DNA of 64,000 nt from Castor canadensis (GCF_047511655.1 NC_133397.1:124461308-124525307); one strand, 5' to 3'; shown: positions 23,184 through 34,815, numbered from the stretch's first letter. Numbers and translations are program-made. The notes: generated by a model from the letters alone, not told the origin.

Positions 23184-23440
23184 AAAACTTTGTGAAGACA
23201 CAATTCAGGGTGATGCTTCTACAAGCCCAGAAATGCCAAAGACTGCCAGCAAAACACCAGAAACTGGGCAAGAAACATGGAACAGTCTCTCTTACTGCAC
23301 CCAGAAGGAATCAACTCTGCAGACAACTTGGCCTTAGATTTGTAGCCTCCAGAACTGTGAGACACTAAATTTCTATTGCTAAAGTCAATCAGTTTGTGGT
23401 ACTTTGTTCTGGAAGTCATAGGAAACTAGTATAGTATCTT
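22965..23440 (+). mobile_element. MLT1-type MaLR LTR
   Basis: It matches the MLT1 order: 'cattcatatgatgaaatgcccacccc', 'ggaatgtgacctcatttac', 'gtcattagggtaggctctaatcaaataagactg', 'acttataaaaaggggga', a (CA)16 tract (23149-23180), 'ggtgatgcttctacaagcccagaaatgccaaagactgccagcaaaacacc', 'cctccagaactgtgag', then the terminus 'gtcaatcagtttgtggtactttgttctgg...actagta'. The CA tract grew from the 'acacacacacaca' that MLT1 normally carries here. Confidence 0.9.
23149..23180. repeat. (CA)16 microsatellite
   Basis: Pure CA repeat inside the MLT1-type LTR. Confidence 0.95.
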
Positions 23441-24739
23441 TCTAGTTAAGTGTTACATATCTAAGTTATAGACCATCTTGATTTAATATTCTGCTACAAC
23501 TTACTTAAGCTCTTCTGCTGGATTTATATCAATGTTGGCTACTTAAGTAGTCTGTCAAATAGTAAACAACCTATTTCAATCTTCTACACAGTGCAAGTGC
23601 TTAAAATGCTTAAGGAGACACCAGATATGAAATAGCTTTGTCTCTTCTGTCATCCAGTACATGCCACATGTGTTTGTTACAGGATTAAGTGAGATGATTT
23701 GTGTAAATTACAAAGTTGGCCCCAAAAAAGCCTTCCAAAAATGACAGACATTTGCAAAGACACAATTTGGTTTAACATGAGAAAAGTTAGACTATATGGG
23801 TGTAGACTTTCAGTAACTACCTGATCTTGGGCACACCATATAATACCTTCATATTCCAGGAGAGTTCACATTTCTTCATGTTTTCTTTGTGATATTTGTA
23901 GTATGTGAAAATCTCACAGCAAAGTGACTATCACATAGCAAGTACTCAACTAGAAATAGTTTAATAGTTACTTGTTGAGTAAAAAAAAAAAAATACTGTG
24001 CTATCAACCATAGGGGAAATTGGGAAAGTACAAAGTTTCAAAAATGAGCAAGTTAGTTTAACTCCTTGGAAAGCACATAGAAGCATATGAAAGAAACTAT
24101 TACAGTCAGGAAAGTGCTAACTGCTGTAAACAATGGAACCATCATTGAATTTCCATGGTCACACCCACAGGAATGTCTTTCTTACCCAAAAGTACAAGGT
24201 GACTCTTCCTGTGGGCAGGCTTGGTTTTCCTCCATACAGTGAATTCAGGGAATCACATTCCTGTCTTATGTCTCTGGATTCCCATTTACCTTCATGCCCT
24301 TGCTCTCCAGCCGGCAGAAGAGGTGGGATAAAGTGTGAGAAGGCAGAACTATTTTAAAACCCCCAGTCCAGAGGAGACTACCCCACTTTGGTTCATGTAC
24401 CATTGATGAAAATCATTTAACTAGGATGCAAAAGGCCAGGAATGTAGTCCCCAGGTCAGCAAAACTCCCAGCAATAAACAATTGTGCACTATAAAAGGAG
24501 GAGCTATATTTCTGTATCTGTCACAGAGCTAAACCTATATACAGTGTTAAAATGGAGTGAGTCCAGAATGGAGAGGATGTACTAAGGTTATTCTAGGTAC
24601 AAACCTCTAAAGTTTGGGTCACTTTTGAACTCTCTATCTCTTGTCTAATCCACAATAGAAAGCTTGATTGAGAGAAAAAAGGATGAGAAAAACCTATTTC
24701 AGGAGCATGTTAATAGTGTAGGACTTCAGAATGGCATTC
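23441..24739. other. Unassigned DNA with MIR-like fragments
   Basis: Antisense MIR-like pieces lie at about 23640-23725 ('ggattaagtgagatgatttgtgtaaatta') and 23815-23960 ('gatcttgggcacaccatataatacc', 'gactatcacatagcaagtactca'). The remainder, including short frames near 24133-24357, is unassigned. Confidence 0.45.
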
Positions 24740-24873
24740 AAAGAAGAAGAAGGAGAAGGAGATGGAGCAGGAGAAGCAGAAAAAGGAGAAGGAGAAGAAG
24801 GAGAAGGAGAAGGAGAAGGAGAAGGAGAAGAAGAAGAAGAAGAAGAAGAAGAAGAAGAAGAAGAAGAAGAAGC
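24740..24873. repeat. (GAA)n/(GGAGAA)n polypurine repeat
   Basis: About 134 bases of purine triplets: mixed GAA and GGA units first, then an uninterrupted (GAA)n block at about 24828-24873. All three + frames are open because the units lack stops, giving Arg-, Lys- or Glu-rich translations. These are not genes. Confidence 0.95.
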
Positions 24874-26094
24874 AGCATTTTATAAGCTTATTATTGAAGA
24901 GTTTTGACAAGCTTCTACTTCCATTCATTCCTGAGAGTTTAAGGCTAAAAGTTAGGCTGGATATAATTGTTTGGAGCAGTCAGTCTTCAGTAATATACGT
25001 GGACCCCTGTGTGCAATGAATCTGACCTTATGAAGTCTTACTGGGTTTTCTGATTTTTTGTTATATTGCTTGATAGAAGATCACTAAAACAAAGTTGTTA
25101 ACATTCAGTAGCAGTACTTGGCTTTGGGGAGACCTTTTCCCAAAATTAGCTAGGTCAGCAGCACTCCGGTATGATTTGCTTCAGCACAATAAGAAATTCC
25201 AAATTCCAGTGCTGAGAACTCCACTCGTTGAGATGCAATACATGGCGTGCAGATATGTAAGAAATCTGCTAGGTTGTGAAAACATTTTCTAAGAACTAAT
25301 AAGCCCAACCAAATAGCTTATGGCTGGTCCCAGGCCCAGAGGAAGGAGGGGACAGCTATACAAAGGGAAATATGCAACAGACAGCATTAATTTATCTGAA
25401 AGCCAACTGTTTAGTATTAATGTGAGTCAATAGAAAATGCTTTGCTAAGGAACTCAAGCAGACTTGGACTGAATTGGAAAAGGACTCGCATTAATTTCTT
25501 ATTAAAAGTTACATTCTCATAACAGAAGAACAGGGTATACTCTTAGAGGTAATCTTTTAACTTAGGTAACTGAACAATGTACAGCTGTTTCTTTCAAAAT
25601 ATCTATAATAATGATAGATAATAAAAATATATAATAATAAGCAGTGAAAGTACAACGCCACATATACTCACTGTGACTAAAGCGCTTCCTCACTAATGTC
25701 CCTTAAAATGTTAGGATTTGTGAGCAATAATTTATTTAAAAGATGTCTATAATTTTGTCATCAAATATTATTAAGGCTGAGGGGCAAACAGTACTCAAAG
25801 TAAATATGCAACTTCTAGGTCTTGCTTTTATCGATTTGGTGGTAGACCCCCCTGAAAATAAGCAGTATTGTGTTAAAACTATTTAAATATTTCATTAGAG
25901 TTCATTGAAAAACAATTCTAGAATTATAACTTAGCACAAAAAGATAACTAGCAAGATGTGAGAATTGGCATATCAAAATCATAGTTTGAGAGAATTACTT
26001 ATTGGAGAAAAGGTTTTCAAGTTTGCATGAAATGGCTAGCCCTTCTAGTAGGTCAAATGAGATGAGTCTGGTTTATTTAACACCACTTGTCTCT
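24874..26094. other. Unassigned non-coding DNA
   Basis: AT-rich. The short frame at 25095-25292 has no domain features. No repeat recognised. Confidence 0.4.
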
Positions 26095-26435
26095 CTCTTT
26101 TATGGTGCTGGGATTTAAACTCAAGGCTTCACACTTTGGAGGCAGGTGTTGGTCTACTACTTGAGACACGTTCACAAGCATTTTTTACTCTGGTTATTTT
26201 TGAGGTAGGGTCTTGCTTTACACCTGAGCTGGTCTGGACCAAAGTCCTTCCATTTTTTTGTTTGTTTCCCACTGTAGCTGGGATGTCAGGCACACACCAC
26301 CATACCCATCTTTTTCTGAGGAGATGAGGTCTCATGAACTGTTTTGATAGGGCTGGCCTTGAACTGTGATCCTCCCCATTTCTACCTCCCAAGTAGCTGA
26401 GATTACAGGCATGAGCCCCTAGATGAGGCTGCCTT
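26095..26435 (-). mobile_element. Composite SINE, antisense
   Basis: It is the reverse complement of an ID-like unit ('atggtgctgggatttaaactcaaggcttcacac') followed by B1-like modules ('cactgtagctgggatgtcaggcacacaccacc', 'gggctggccttgaactgtgatcctccccatttctacctcccaagtagctgagattacaggcatgagcc'). The word TTGTCTCT occurs on both sides (26087-26094 and 26436-26443), a likely target-site duplication. Confidence 0.85.
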
Positions 26436-26443
26436 TTGTCTCT

Positions 26444-26803
26444 ATTACTAAAGACTCAGGTATTAGATAGATACAGGTTCAGGCTATAAAGTAGGAGCAA
26501 ACCACAGATTCAAGCATTCAGTGAAAACTGATATGTCCATGGCAGAGAAGGGAGGTCCTTTTATTAATACTGAAAACCTACACTTACATGATAGCTCATA
26601 TATCAGAAGAAGGGAACTGTAAAGCCTAAGAATAAATCCTCAGTCTAGTAGTAAGAGTGGAAACAAAACAGACAAAATTTATATCATTTTCAGGAGAACT
26701 GTGACCAGTAATTTATCTTGAGAGCCCCAAATATTCAGAATGTATAACTACAAGCCAGGAACTAAAAGCAATACAGAGTTGATGTTCTATATAGAGTAGG
26801 TGT
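26444..26803. other. Unassigned non-coding DNA
   Basis: Nothing recognised. Confidence 0.4.
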
Positions 26804-27092
26804 TCTGAAGAACACCTCCATCCCTTCACCTCTGTTTCCATTCAACATGCTTCAAGAGGCTGAAGAGAATAGACTGAATAAGAGTCACACACCTGTCGCT
26901 CTCATTTCTCTGCTGGTGTTCAATCCATGTTCTGTTTGGAGATGGAAAATATTTTTGCAAAGTCAAAAGAAACTATGCAAAACATCAGAAAGCTCAGCAT
27001 CATTTTCCTCTTAGGTATGACAGGTGGGCACTAAACCATTGGGCCCTTTGTCCATTCATAGACTTCCTTCTTAGTAACCAGCCTTCCCTCAC
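26804..27092 (+). repeat. 289-base direct duplication, copy 1
   Basis: This segment recurs at 28195-28483 at a constant offset of 1391 bases with only two substitutions that I can see and no indel. It is not a known repeat to me and has no coding features. Confidence 0.95.
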
Positions 27093-27956
27093 TTTATATT
27101 ACTGACTTTCCAAATTTCCTTTTAATTTTTATAAAAGATGGCAAGGTTCAATGGAAAAAGGATTGATTGTTGGGTCTAGAGACATACAATGCATGACTTT
27201 GGGCAAACCATTTACACACTGTAGGTCTTCTTCTCCTGGGACGAAAGCATAGGTTAGGTTGAATGACTCCAGTCTCTCTTGCTCCAACACTCAATGCAGT
27301 TTTATTTCATTATTCTAGAGATGCAGGTCCCAGTTCAATGACATGAAGAGGGAAAGAGTGAAAGTTGAACCTGAAGTGTGAGTCTCCCCAGAGGCCCTGC
27401 AGTTATGGTCTAGAAGCATCAATGGGTACCAATGTAATCACTGCTTCCAGGCATCCTGAGAACATATGACACCCAAACTCAACTTCAGATCAGTCAGAGG
27501 GGCTGTGAGTCCCACATAACATCCTGTCATTTGGATTTAAGAGAGATTTTCTAGATCACAGCAAGAAGAAATAACCAAACATGAAAAAGAAACCATTTGT
27601 TGCTGAGGGCAGTGACTCCTTCACAGAGGTGACTAAGGTGTTTGCATGACATCTCATTTCCTTCTTACCCAGTCATAATGTAAGGGTCTTCCTGCACATT
27701 GCTGGTGTGTAAGCCATTCATTTCCAACCAAACCAAGAGACTTTCTTTGAAAAATGAATCCAAGAAGAAACATTGGACTTACATCAATTTTCTCTTGAAC
27801 ATTAAACCAATATGACTTTATATTTACCAAAATGCATTATTATCTGGGAGCCAAAAGGATTAAAGTAATAAACTGTTAGTCTACTCTAAAATTCATCCTG
27901 AGTGAAAGCAGCCAGGTGGTTGTAAGTAAACATTTTCCATGTTTCATTCCAAAACC
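27093..27956. other. Unassigned DNA between the two duplicate copies
   Basis: A MIR-like antisense piece may lie at about 27160-27290 ('gcatgactttgggcaaaccatttacacactgtaggtcttcttct'). The rest is unassigned. Confidence 0.4.
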
Positions 27957-28175
27957 AATAGTGAAGGTGGTGCAGCCTGAATCCCAGCTGCACAGGAGGC
28001 ATAAATAAGACAGTGGTCTGAGACTAGCACTGGACAAAAAGTATGAGACCCTACTATAAAATAACAAAGGCAAAAAAGAAAAAATAATGGCTGAGTGTAT
28101 GGCTCAAGTGGTAGAGCATCTGTCTAGCAAGTGCAAGGCTCTGAGTTCAAACTTTGGTATTGCCAAATGTATAAA
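27957..28175 (+). mobile_element. Composite SINE (B1-like plus ID-like)
   Basis: 'gtggtgcagcctgaatcccagctgcacaggaggc' and 'gtatgagaccctactat' are followed by an ID-like unit that keeps the tRNA boxes well: 'ggctcaagtggtagagcatctgtctagcaagtgcaaggctctgagttcaaac'. It ends only about 20 bases before copy 2 of the 289-base duplication. Confidence 0.85.
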
Positions 28176-28194
28176 GTTTAATATAAAGACTAAA

Positions 28195-28483
28195 TCTGAA
28201 GAACACCTCCATCCCTTCACCTCTGTTTCCACTCAACATGCTTCAAGAGGCTGAAGAGAATAGACTGAATAAGAGTCACACACCTGTCGCTCTCATTTCT
28301 CTGCTGGTGTTCAATCCATGTTCTGTTTGGAGATGGAAAATAATTTTGCAAAGTCAAAAGAAACTATGCAAAACATCAGAAAGCTCAGCATCATTTTCCT
28401 CTTAGGTATGACAGGTGGGCACTAAACCATTGGGCCCTTTGTCCATTCATAGACTTCCTTCTTAGTAACCAGCCTTCCCTCAC
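28195..28483 (+). repeat. 289-base direct duplication, copy 2
   Basis: Second copy of 26804-27092. The differences seen are C for T in 'ccactcaac' and A for T in 'ataattttgc'. Flanks on both sides differ from copy 1. Confidence 0.95.
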
Positions 28484-28916
28484 ACCTGCAAAGCAACTTT
28501 CTTTCCTGTAGAAGGGACTTGATTTCAGCTAAAATTGCAAAACCAGAAGCTGGCTTTTCTAGTTATGCAACTTTCTCTTACTCCCAGATAAAATAATGAA
28601 AACTGACTTATAAATGAATGAATTCATCATGAATGTATATGTGAACAAATAAAAAAAGAAATTCCTTAAGTTTTCTGAGCTAAGAAACCTAATAGTATTT
28701 TGTCATTACCTCCTAACTACTCAATTGATAAATATTTTGATTAGGTGAAACTGTGAGAAATTTTGGAAACAGATTAATAACATTGATCTCAACTTTTAAA
28801 TAAAATCTAAATCTCTCAAAAATATTTTCCTTTCAGACTAGAATGGATCTCAACTCTTCAAGCCAAAGCAACGACCAAAAAATAGATTTGTTTTATTCAT
28901 GTATTTCCTTTGTAAC
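28484..28916. other. Unassigned AT-rich DNA
   Basis: Nothing recognised. Confidence 0.4.
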
Positions 28917-29467
28917 TGTATTAGTCATAGTTCTCTGAAAGAACAGAACCAATGGAAAAAAATATATATAGTTGTGAAATACAATATATATAATTACAAA
29001 AGGAGATTTATTAGATTGTCTTACACCATTGGAACCTGGATAGTCCAATAATGGCCATCGGCACACTGGAGATCCAGGGAACCTGGTCACTTCTCAGTCC
29101 AAGAAGTCTGGAAGCCACAGAACAAGACCAATGATGCAGCCCCAGTCTGAGACTGAAGGCCTGGAGCCTCTGTGGAGAGTCACTGGTGTGAACCATGTAA
29201 ATGGCTGAAAAGGTGGAGTCTGATGTCCAAGGGTGATGGCAGCAGTAATAGATGCACTGTCCTCCTTCCAACTTTTACTTAATCTGGGACCCCAGCATCT
29301 CGGATGATGCTGTCTATGTTCAGGGTTTGTCTTCCTCCCTCAGTTGCTCTCCTGTATGTCGATCATCTCTGGATATGCCCTCAAAGACATACCCCAGGAG
29401 AGTGCTTTACTAATCTCCTAGGCATCTCTCAAGATAATCAAGTTGACAATCAAGATTAACCTTCACA
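28917..29467 (-). mobile_element. Solo LTR, minus strand
   Basis: It begins 'tgtattagtcatagttctctgaaagaacagaaccaatgg', has a (TA)-rich patch and 'aggagatttattagattg' (a poly(A) signal on the minus strand), and runs through 'tggagatccagggaacctgg' and 'cagtctgagactgaaggcctggagcc'. It ends in 'aatcaagttgacaatcaagattaaccttcaca'. The TG...CA ends and the order of phrases match a common mammalian LTR in reverse orientation. No clear target-site duplication is seen. Confidence 0.75.
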
Positions 29468-29719
29468 CCAGCTGTAATATTTTTGGTAAAGAATGGAAAT
29501 TCTTTGACATATCTCCTATGAGTGTTGGTTGAGTGTGCTTTGTAGGGTGAAGCTTGTAAGCTCAGTTGTAATTATTAACATACAGAAATGACTCTGAATG
29601 ACATCAAAGGCTAAATCATTAAAGATGATGGAGTGCCTGCCTTGTTCATTGGTACACATGTGCTTGGAGCTCTGAGTTTCTATATAGGAAGTGCTATTGC
29701 TACTGGGCTCTACGGTGCT
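29468..29719. other. Unassigned non-coding DNA
   Basis: Possibly the 5' half of the LTR called next, but too diverged to say. Confidence 0.35.
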
Positions 29720-29995
29720 GACCACCATACTAGAGAGGCCACAGGTAGGCACTTTGGTTCACAGCCCAGTAAAGACCCAGCTAATACCTGTAAGCACGCA
29801 TACGCATGTGAGGGAGCCATACGGTACGTGAGCCACTGCTTCCAATGACTGCAGACACAAGGATGCCTCAAGCAACAATTGCCCAGGTGAGCTCTTCCCG
29901 AACTCATGACCTACAAAAATCACAAACAAAAAGAAAATGCTTATTTGAATCCACAATGTTTTCTGGTAACTGGTTACATAATACTTATAAATAGA
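29720..29995 (+). mobile_element. MLT-like LTR 3' half
   Basis: 'aacaattgcccaggtgagctcttcccgaactcatgacctac', then 'aatgcttatttgaatccacaatgttttctggtaactggttaca', resembles the MLT1-type terminus ('...cccacagaatcatgagcaaataaat...'). The overlapping open frames (29633-29956) are incidental. Confidence 0.5.
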
Positions 29996-30060
29996 AAAAT
30001 TCTCTTATTTAAAAAAGACTTAAGGCAATTTATTAAGGTATAAAGACAATACTAACCTGG

Positions 30061-30335
30061 CTATCTGTCTCATTTTGTTCAAATCTTTGTTCAAACATCA
30101 CCTTAAAACTACAATATCTATCTCCTTTTCTCCTCCCCTCTTTATTTTTTCTTCCCATTTCATCTATCACCATCTGGAATAGTAGCTGTGTTATTCACTT
30201 ATCGGTTTATTTAAATTTTCCATCAGAATTCAAGAACAATGAGGACACAGACTTTGTGGTATTTGGTATTTAGCAATTGAGCAATGCTTGACACTGTAGG
30301 AATTCAATACATGCTCATTGAATGAGCAAACATAC
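30061..30335 (+). mobile_element. L2 LINE 3' end
   Basis: It matches the L2 3' region in order: 'tgttcaaacatcacctta', 'ttcccatttcatctatcaccatctggaatag', 'ttattcacttatcggttta', 'gaattcaagaacaatgaggacacagactttg', 'agcaatgcttgacactgtaggaattcaatacatgctcattgaatgagc'. Confidence 0.75.
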
Positions 30336-31271
30336 TTTTCTTTGAGAAAAGTTTTCATGCAAAGTAAAAAAATAATGTTGATGTGTGATGAGAAAAGACA
30401 AAACAAATAATTAATGAGAGAGAGAGAGAGAGAAAATTAAGAAGAGACAAGCCTCTCCTTTTAATACTCTTATTGCCATGTTTACACTTTCAGTGGCCTG
30501 AGGATTATTTAGTCTTAACATGTGTCTCCAAAATGAAATGGTGACAACAATCTTCAGAGCAGATCGAGCACTGGCTGGGCAGTGAGTGGAAGCGCTGTGT
30601 CCCTTTCTTAATTCGTGGGCATTTCTGCTGGGTTTCTTTCAGGAGCCGCGACAAGCTTTGTTTGACACTTCATGAAGGTCAATTTTTGACAATCAGTAGT
30701 TAATTTGCTGACTTACAACTTTTATTTTCTGAGTTTGGAGATGATGACTCTTTTGTGTACTCATTAGCTTCTTCAGGATTGCCAGAGGTGGTTGCAGGAA
30801 ATGTTTTGAATGGTAGCATTTCGGCATTTTTTCTGAGCAGTGAGAATATTGTCACTGGAGCTTTCAGAAGATGGATTATTTTCTTGGCAGGTAGTGTGGC
30901 CTCCACAGGGCTCATTAGGCTTTCTGTTGGGAAGATCTAACATGCACAGTTGAATACTGTCATAAAAAGGGAAGTGGTTTGGGCCTAATTTCTAATGGAG
31001 CTGCAAAGACTACAGCTCCATTTTGATCTCTGAATTCCAAACAGGCCTTTTATAGTTGTCAAAGTATTGACTGCTCATTCCAAAGCAAAGATTCTTTTTC
31101 TTTCTTAATCTTTTATGTTCCCAGTGTTACTCTGATGGCTAGTATTATGTGAGCAGATTTGGTTCCCCTGTGTATTTAAAAATATCAACATTTCATCCTA
31201 ACTGGCTGTGGGGTGTGTGTGTGTGTCTTACAAACTGACACATGTAGCATGAGTGAAATGCAAGATTTTAA
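30336..31271. other. Non-repetitive DNA, possible conserved non-coding element
   Basis: A (GA)n patch lies at 30416-30434 and a short (GT)n near 31210. Positions 30520-31000 look like unique, high-complexity sequence with no recognised repeat and no credible exon. Confidence 0.4.
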
Positions 31272-31600
31272 ATTGAGCATGGTATCATAAAGCTGTAACC
31301 CCACCTCTGGGGAGGCTGAGGCAGGAGGATAACAAGTTCAAGGCCAGCCTGGGAAAGGAAATTCTCAAAACCCCTTCTCAACCAATGGCTGGGCACAGCA
31401 GCCCTTGCCTGGCACCCCAGCTACTCAGGGAAGCACAGATGGGAGGCTCACAGGCCAGGTTCAAGGCTAAAAGTGAGACCCCATCTAAAAAATAACCAAC
31501 TCAGAAAGGGCCTGAGGAGTGGCTCAAGTGGTGAAGCACCTGCTTAGCAAACACAAAGCCCTGACTTCAACCCTCAGTATCACCAAACAACAACTAAAAA
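31272..31600 (+). mobile_element. Composite SINE (B1-like plus ID-like)
   Basis: 'gagcatggtatcataaagctgtaaccccacctctggggaggctgaggcaggaggataacaagttcaaggccagcctggg', then a second module 'ggcaccccagctactcagg...gtgagaccccatctaaaaa', then an ID-like tail 'gagtggctcaagtggtgaagcacctgcttagcaaacacaaagccctgacttcaaccc'. Related 'agatttt/agattta' words flank it, a possible target-site duplication. Confidence 0.85.
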
Positions 31601-32269
31601 ATGTCAGATTTAAAATGAAAATGTGGGTTAAGAAGGACTTCCCAAATATCATTTGGTGTTTATTTGCATCAGTGATTGTATCTTGATTTCCTTTTCCTCT
31701 TCATTCATAATTATTTCTATTCAAGACCTCTCCAGTCTTGTATTTCCGCACAATATCCCCAGTTTATTTTTTGATTCTGAGGGAAAAAAAAACCCTAATC
31801 TGTGTGGACTTAATAGTTTCACTAAAACCTGGGTTTAAACGTGGCTAAAGCATTGATTTTGAGCAAGTGACCAAAGCTTGTATGAAGGTAAAACCTAAAC
31901 GAGGAGTAGATACATAACAATCCAAGCTTTGCAGAGAAATGCCTGGCTGTGTGTTCACATTCCAGGATAATCTTTTTGGGCTATAAAAGTCAAGCATATG
32001 AAGGGCTGTTGTATCATTTTAAAAAGTAAGAGACAAGCCTGCAGTCATTTTTAATATAGTTTTGTAACTGGAAGAATGGTAACCCATGACTCTAAGCCCT
32101 AGTTAGCTCTTTTGAATTTTGAACGTGAGCTTCTAATCCTATTTGTGTTTATATTTTTACATAAAATCCATACCACCTAACATTTGTGTTCTATACACTT
32201 CCTTGTGTTTTAATAATCTCTGCAATTATCATTTTTGGTAAAGTATAACTTTCAATAGACACAGGTTTA
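31601..32269. other. Unassigned non-coding DNA
   Basis: Nothing recognised. Confidence 0.4.
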
Positions 32270-33800
32270 TTTTGATAGCTTATAAGTTTGTTTCCTTTTC
32301 TTAAAGAAAAGCACAAAGTCAATGTCAATTAGCTGATAACTCACTGATGCGGAGTTGCTGGCTTGAAGATTTGGTCAGAGAGAACTTTAAAACATTCATT
32401 CAGGTGGCAGTGCAAAATTGGGAATTTTTCTTGCTTGGGAAATAAAAATACAAATTCCTTATTCTTGTTCTTCCAGCTGTCTAAAAGCGCACATTGCAAC
32501 ACAAGCTCAGAACCTGTGAGGATCAAAGGAGAATCTGTTACATAAAATCACTCAGAATCTGTGGGAATGCTTGAACACATGTTGAAAGATGCTGAGGATT
32601 ATTAAGTTTGTCAACCAAGCACAATTCAGTAATAAAAAAAAAAGGAGTAACACTTTCCTTAAAACATCAACTGAACAGATATTTAGTGTTACTAACCATT
32701 TATTTATGCAAGAGTGTATATTTTTATGATTGACTTTGGTGGTATTTGATTGTTTTGTTTTATTTTACATTGGTAGTATTTGAAAATTAAGGTCATTTCT
32801 TGTACTTTATTATAAAATATAGAGCTGTTCTTATAAATCTAGAACATTAGCATCATAAGATTAATGTTTAGTGTGTTTAGTGTGAGAGCTGTTGAGTAGA
32901 CAAAATATAAAATATGATTCACTTATATATTCACTCTATGAATATTTACTGAACACTTTCTTTGTACATGGTAAGAGGTAGAAAAGACTAATACTATCTT
33001 GACCTCATCCCCAAAAAGCTTAAATATTTTAAAAGTGAAACACTATGGAAATTCAAGTCTGTTAGGAATATCAGTTGCCACATTGTTACTTATTAAGTGA
33101 GTTAGGTGGGAAAAAAGAAAGGAATGAATGCAATGAATATTTGGTTCCTTTGAACAACACATAGTCCTCCTTAGGACGTGTCTGGAAAATTAAGATCTTG
33201 AGGTGTAAATATGTAAATGGATTTTCCTCCTCAGTGGGGCTGGATAATCTTAATTTAACAAGAGTCTCAGCTCTGTGGCAGTGCTTAGCTCCCACTGAGA
33301 TTTTCGTTTCTGTGCCACACGGAGTGATCAGCTTTTAACTATGCAAGCCCAACATGCTCCTTTTTGGAAAAATGGCACCAGTAACTCATCTGCAGTTTTA
33401 TGTGTGTAAAAATGCTACCATATCCACACCACAATTGCGATTTTATCAAATGTCCTTCTACATATGCAGTGACATTGATGCCTCAGCTCTGACCAAGGAA
33501 GCTCTAATTTGTAGTAAAGGGAGATCAACAATATCTTCTTGCTAGATGCTGGATCTCTATGCCTTTAGGTCTGAAGACACAATAAATGTCTGTTCTCTTT
33601 TCTTGTCCCTGCCAAAAAGAGTCACCATGGTTAGAGAGAACCTTAAGTGTTCTCAACACAAACAAATGATACATGTCTGTTCTGATTGTGACAAATTGTT
33701 TACTTGTATGGAAATGTCACAATGCACCCCATGTATATGTACAGTAATCACATGTCTTTAAGAATTAAAGTATATATTTTAAAGACACTGTGCAATCTGC
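32270..33800. other. Non-repetitive DNA, possible conserved non-coding sequence
   Basis: Largely high-complexity AT-rich sequence without recognisable repeats, apart from a possible old repeat patch at 32925-33030 ('gaatatttactgaacactttctttgtacatgg'). The frames at 33354-33761 lack splice or domain features that would support an exon. Confidence 0.35.
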
Positions 33801-34109
33801 AGTGTTTCTAATGACAGATGTGCTTGGTTTACTTTCTGAAATGTGCACCTTTAATCCATCTTCAGAAGATGAGCCTAACTATTTTAAATATTCTTTCTTG
33901 CCAGATTAGTAGCTTAAAGAGACACTCGATGACATGCAAACCTTCTTCCAAGTGAAATTACACTTGGGGCTCCTTCATTCACTTAATGTAGATTTTGGTT
34001 ATTTTGCTTCCTGGTGGTTAAGTAAAGACATTAAACTGTAAATATATTCCACTGAAGAAGCATGGGATCAGGTCATTATTGAATACATAATCCGAGAAAC
34101 AGTTGATGT
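33801..34109. other. Unassigned non-coding DNA
   Basis: Nothing recognised. Confidence 0.35.
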
Positions 34110-34235
34110 GTTAATGAGTGTAAAGGAGATGTAGGGTTTCACCATGCAGCCCAGGCTGGCCTTAAATCTGCAATCTTCTTGTCTCAACCTCTCCAGGGCT
34201 TGCATTACAGGCCTGAACCACCAGAGGTCTTAGGA
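34110..34235 (-). mobile_element. B1-like SINE, antisense
   Basis: 'gtagggtttcaccatgcagcccaggctggccttaaatctgcaatcttcttgtctcaacctctccagggcttgcattacaggcctgaaccacca' is the reverse complement of a B1-like module. Confidence 0.85.
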
Positions 34236-34267
34236 GAAGAGATCTTTTGGAATTCTGTCCTACAAGA

Positions 34268-34362
34268 AATGGCTGAGGACTGGGTGATAGCTCAAGTTAA
34301 AGTGCTTCCTTAGCAAGTGTGAGGCCCTGGATTCAATCCCCAGTACTGCAAAAGAGGAAGAT
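34268..34362 (+). mobile_element. ID-type SINE
   Basis: 'gctgaggactgggtgatagctcaagttaaagtgcttccttagcaagtgtgaggccctggattcaatccccagtactgc' plus As: A- and B-box regions are retained, with a short insertion-like change between them. Its tail continues into a GGAA-rich tract (34363-34406). Confidence 0.8.
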
Positions 34363-34406
34363 AAAGAGGAAGGAAGGAAGGAAGAAAGGAAAGAAAAGAA
34401 AGAAGA
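34363..34406. repeat. (GGAA)n purine tract
   Basis: 'gaggaaggaaggaaggaagaaaggaaag': microsatellite growth from the SINE tail. Confidence 0.85.
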
Positions 34407-34539
34407 ATTGAAACAAAAATAATCAAAGGCTCTAAGAAATCTACCCTAGTTGGAAAAATATTTTTATAAAAATCTACTGGAGTATCATATAGCAGATAGC
34501 ACACTTAGCATTGACCAAAGATCCAAGTTCTCTCCTACA

Positions 34540-34815
34540 TTTCCCAGAATCCCTTGAAACTAAGTTATGGACACTGGACCAGCTCTGGCCAGCAAACTGA
34601 GGGATGTGTCACTTCAAGAACAAGGCAATTAATGGTTACTTTGCTGTCTCCATCTCTCTTTTCCTCTAGCAAAGTGACCCTGAAGGTTCTCTGTTTCAGA
34701 AAACATAGTTACAAGATTCAGAAAGGCATCTTGATCCACAGAAGAATGAAATAAGCCTTTACTGTTCTCAGCCACTGGGATTTCAAGGTTTGTTTGATAC
34801 AGTCACTAGAGTTAA
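34540..34815 (+). mobile_element. Possible LTR fragment
   Basis: 'tttcccagaatcccttgaaac', 'actggaccagctctggccagcaaactgagggatgtgtcac', 'tgaaataagcctttactgttctcagccactgggatttcaagg' resembles LTRs that carry 'ttcccagactcccttg...tggccaatggga...agccactg'. Diverged. Confidence 0.45.

Noticed and set aside
24664-25019. Poly-Arg, poly-Lys and poly-Phe frames
   Set aside because: Translations of the GAA/GGA repeat in different frames; low complexity, not genes.
29633-29848. Possible exon with a hydrophobic peptide
   Set aside because: Overlaps an MLT-like LTR and competing frames on the other strand; no flanking splice evidence.
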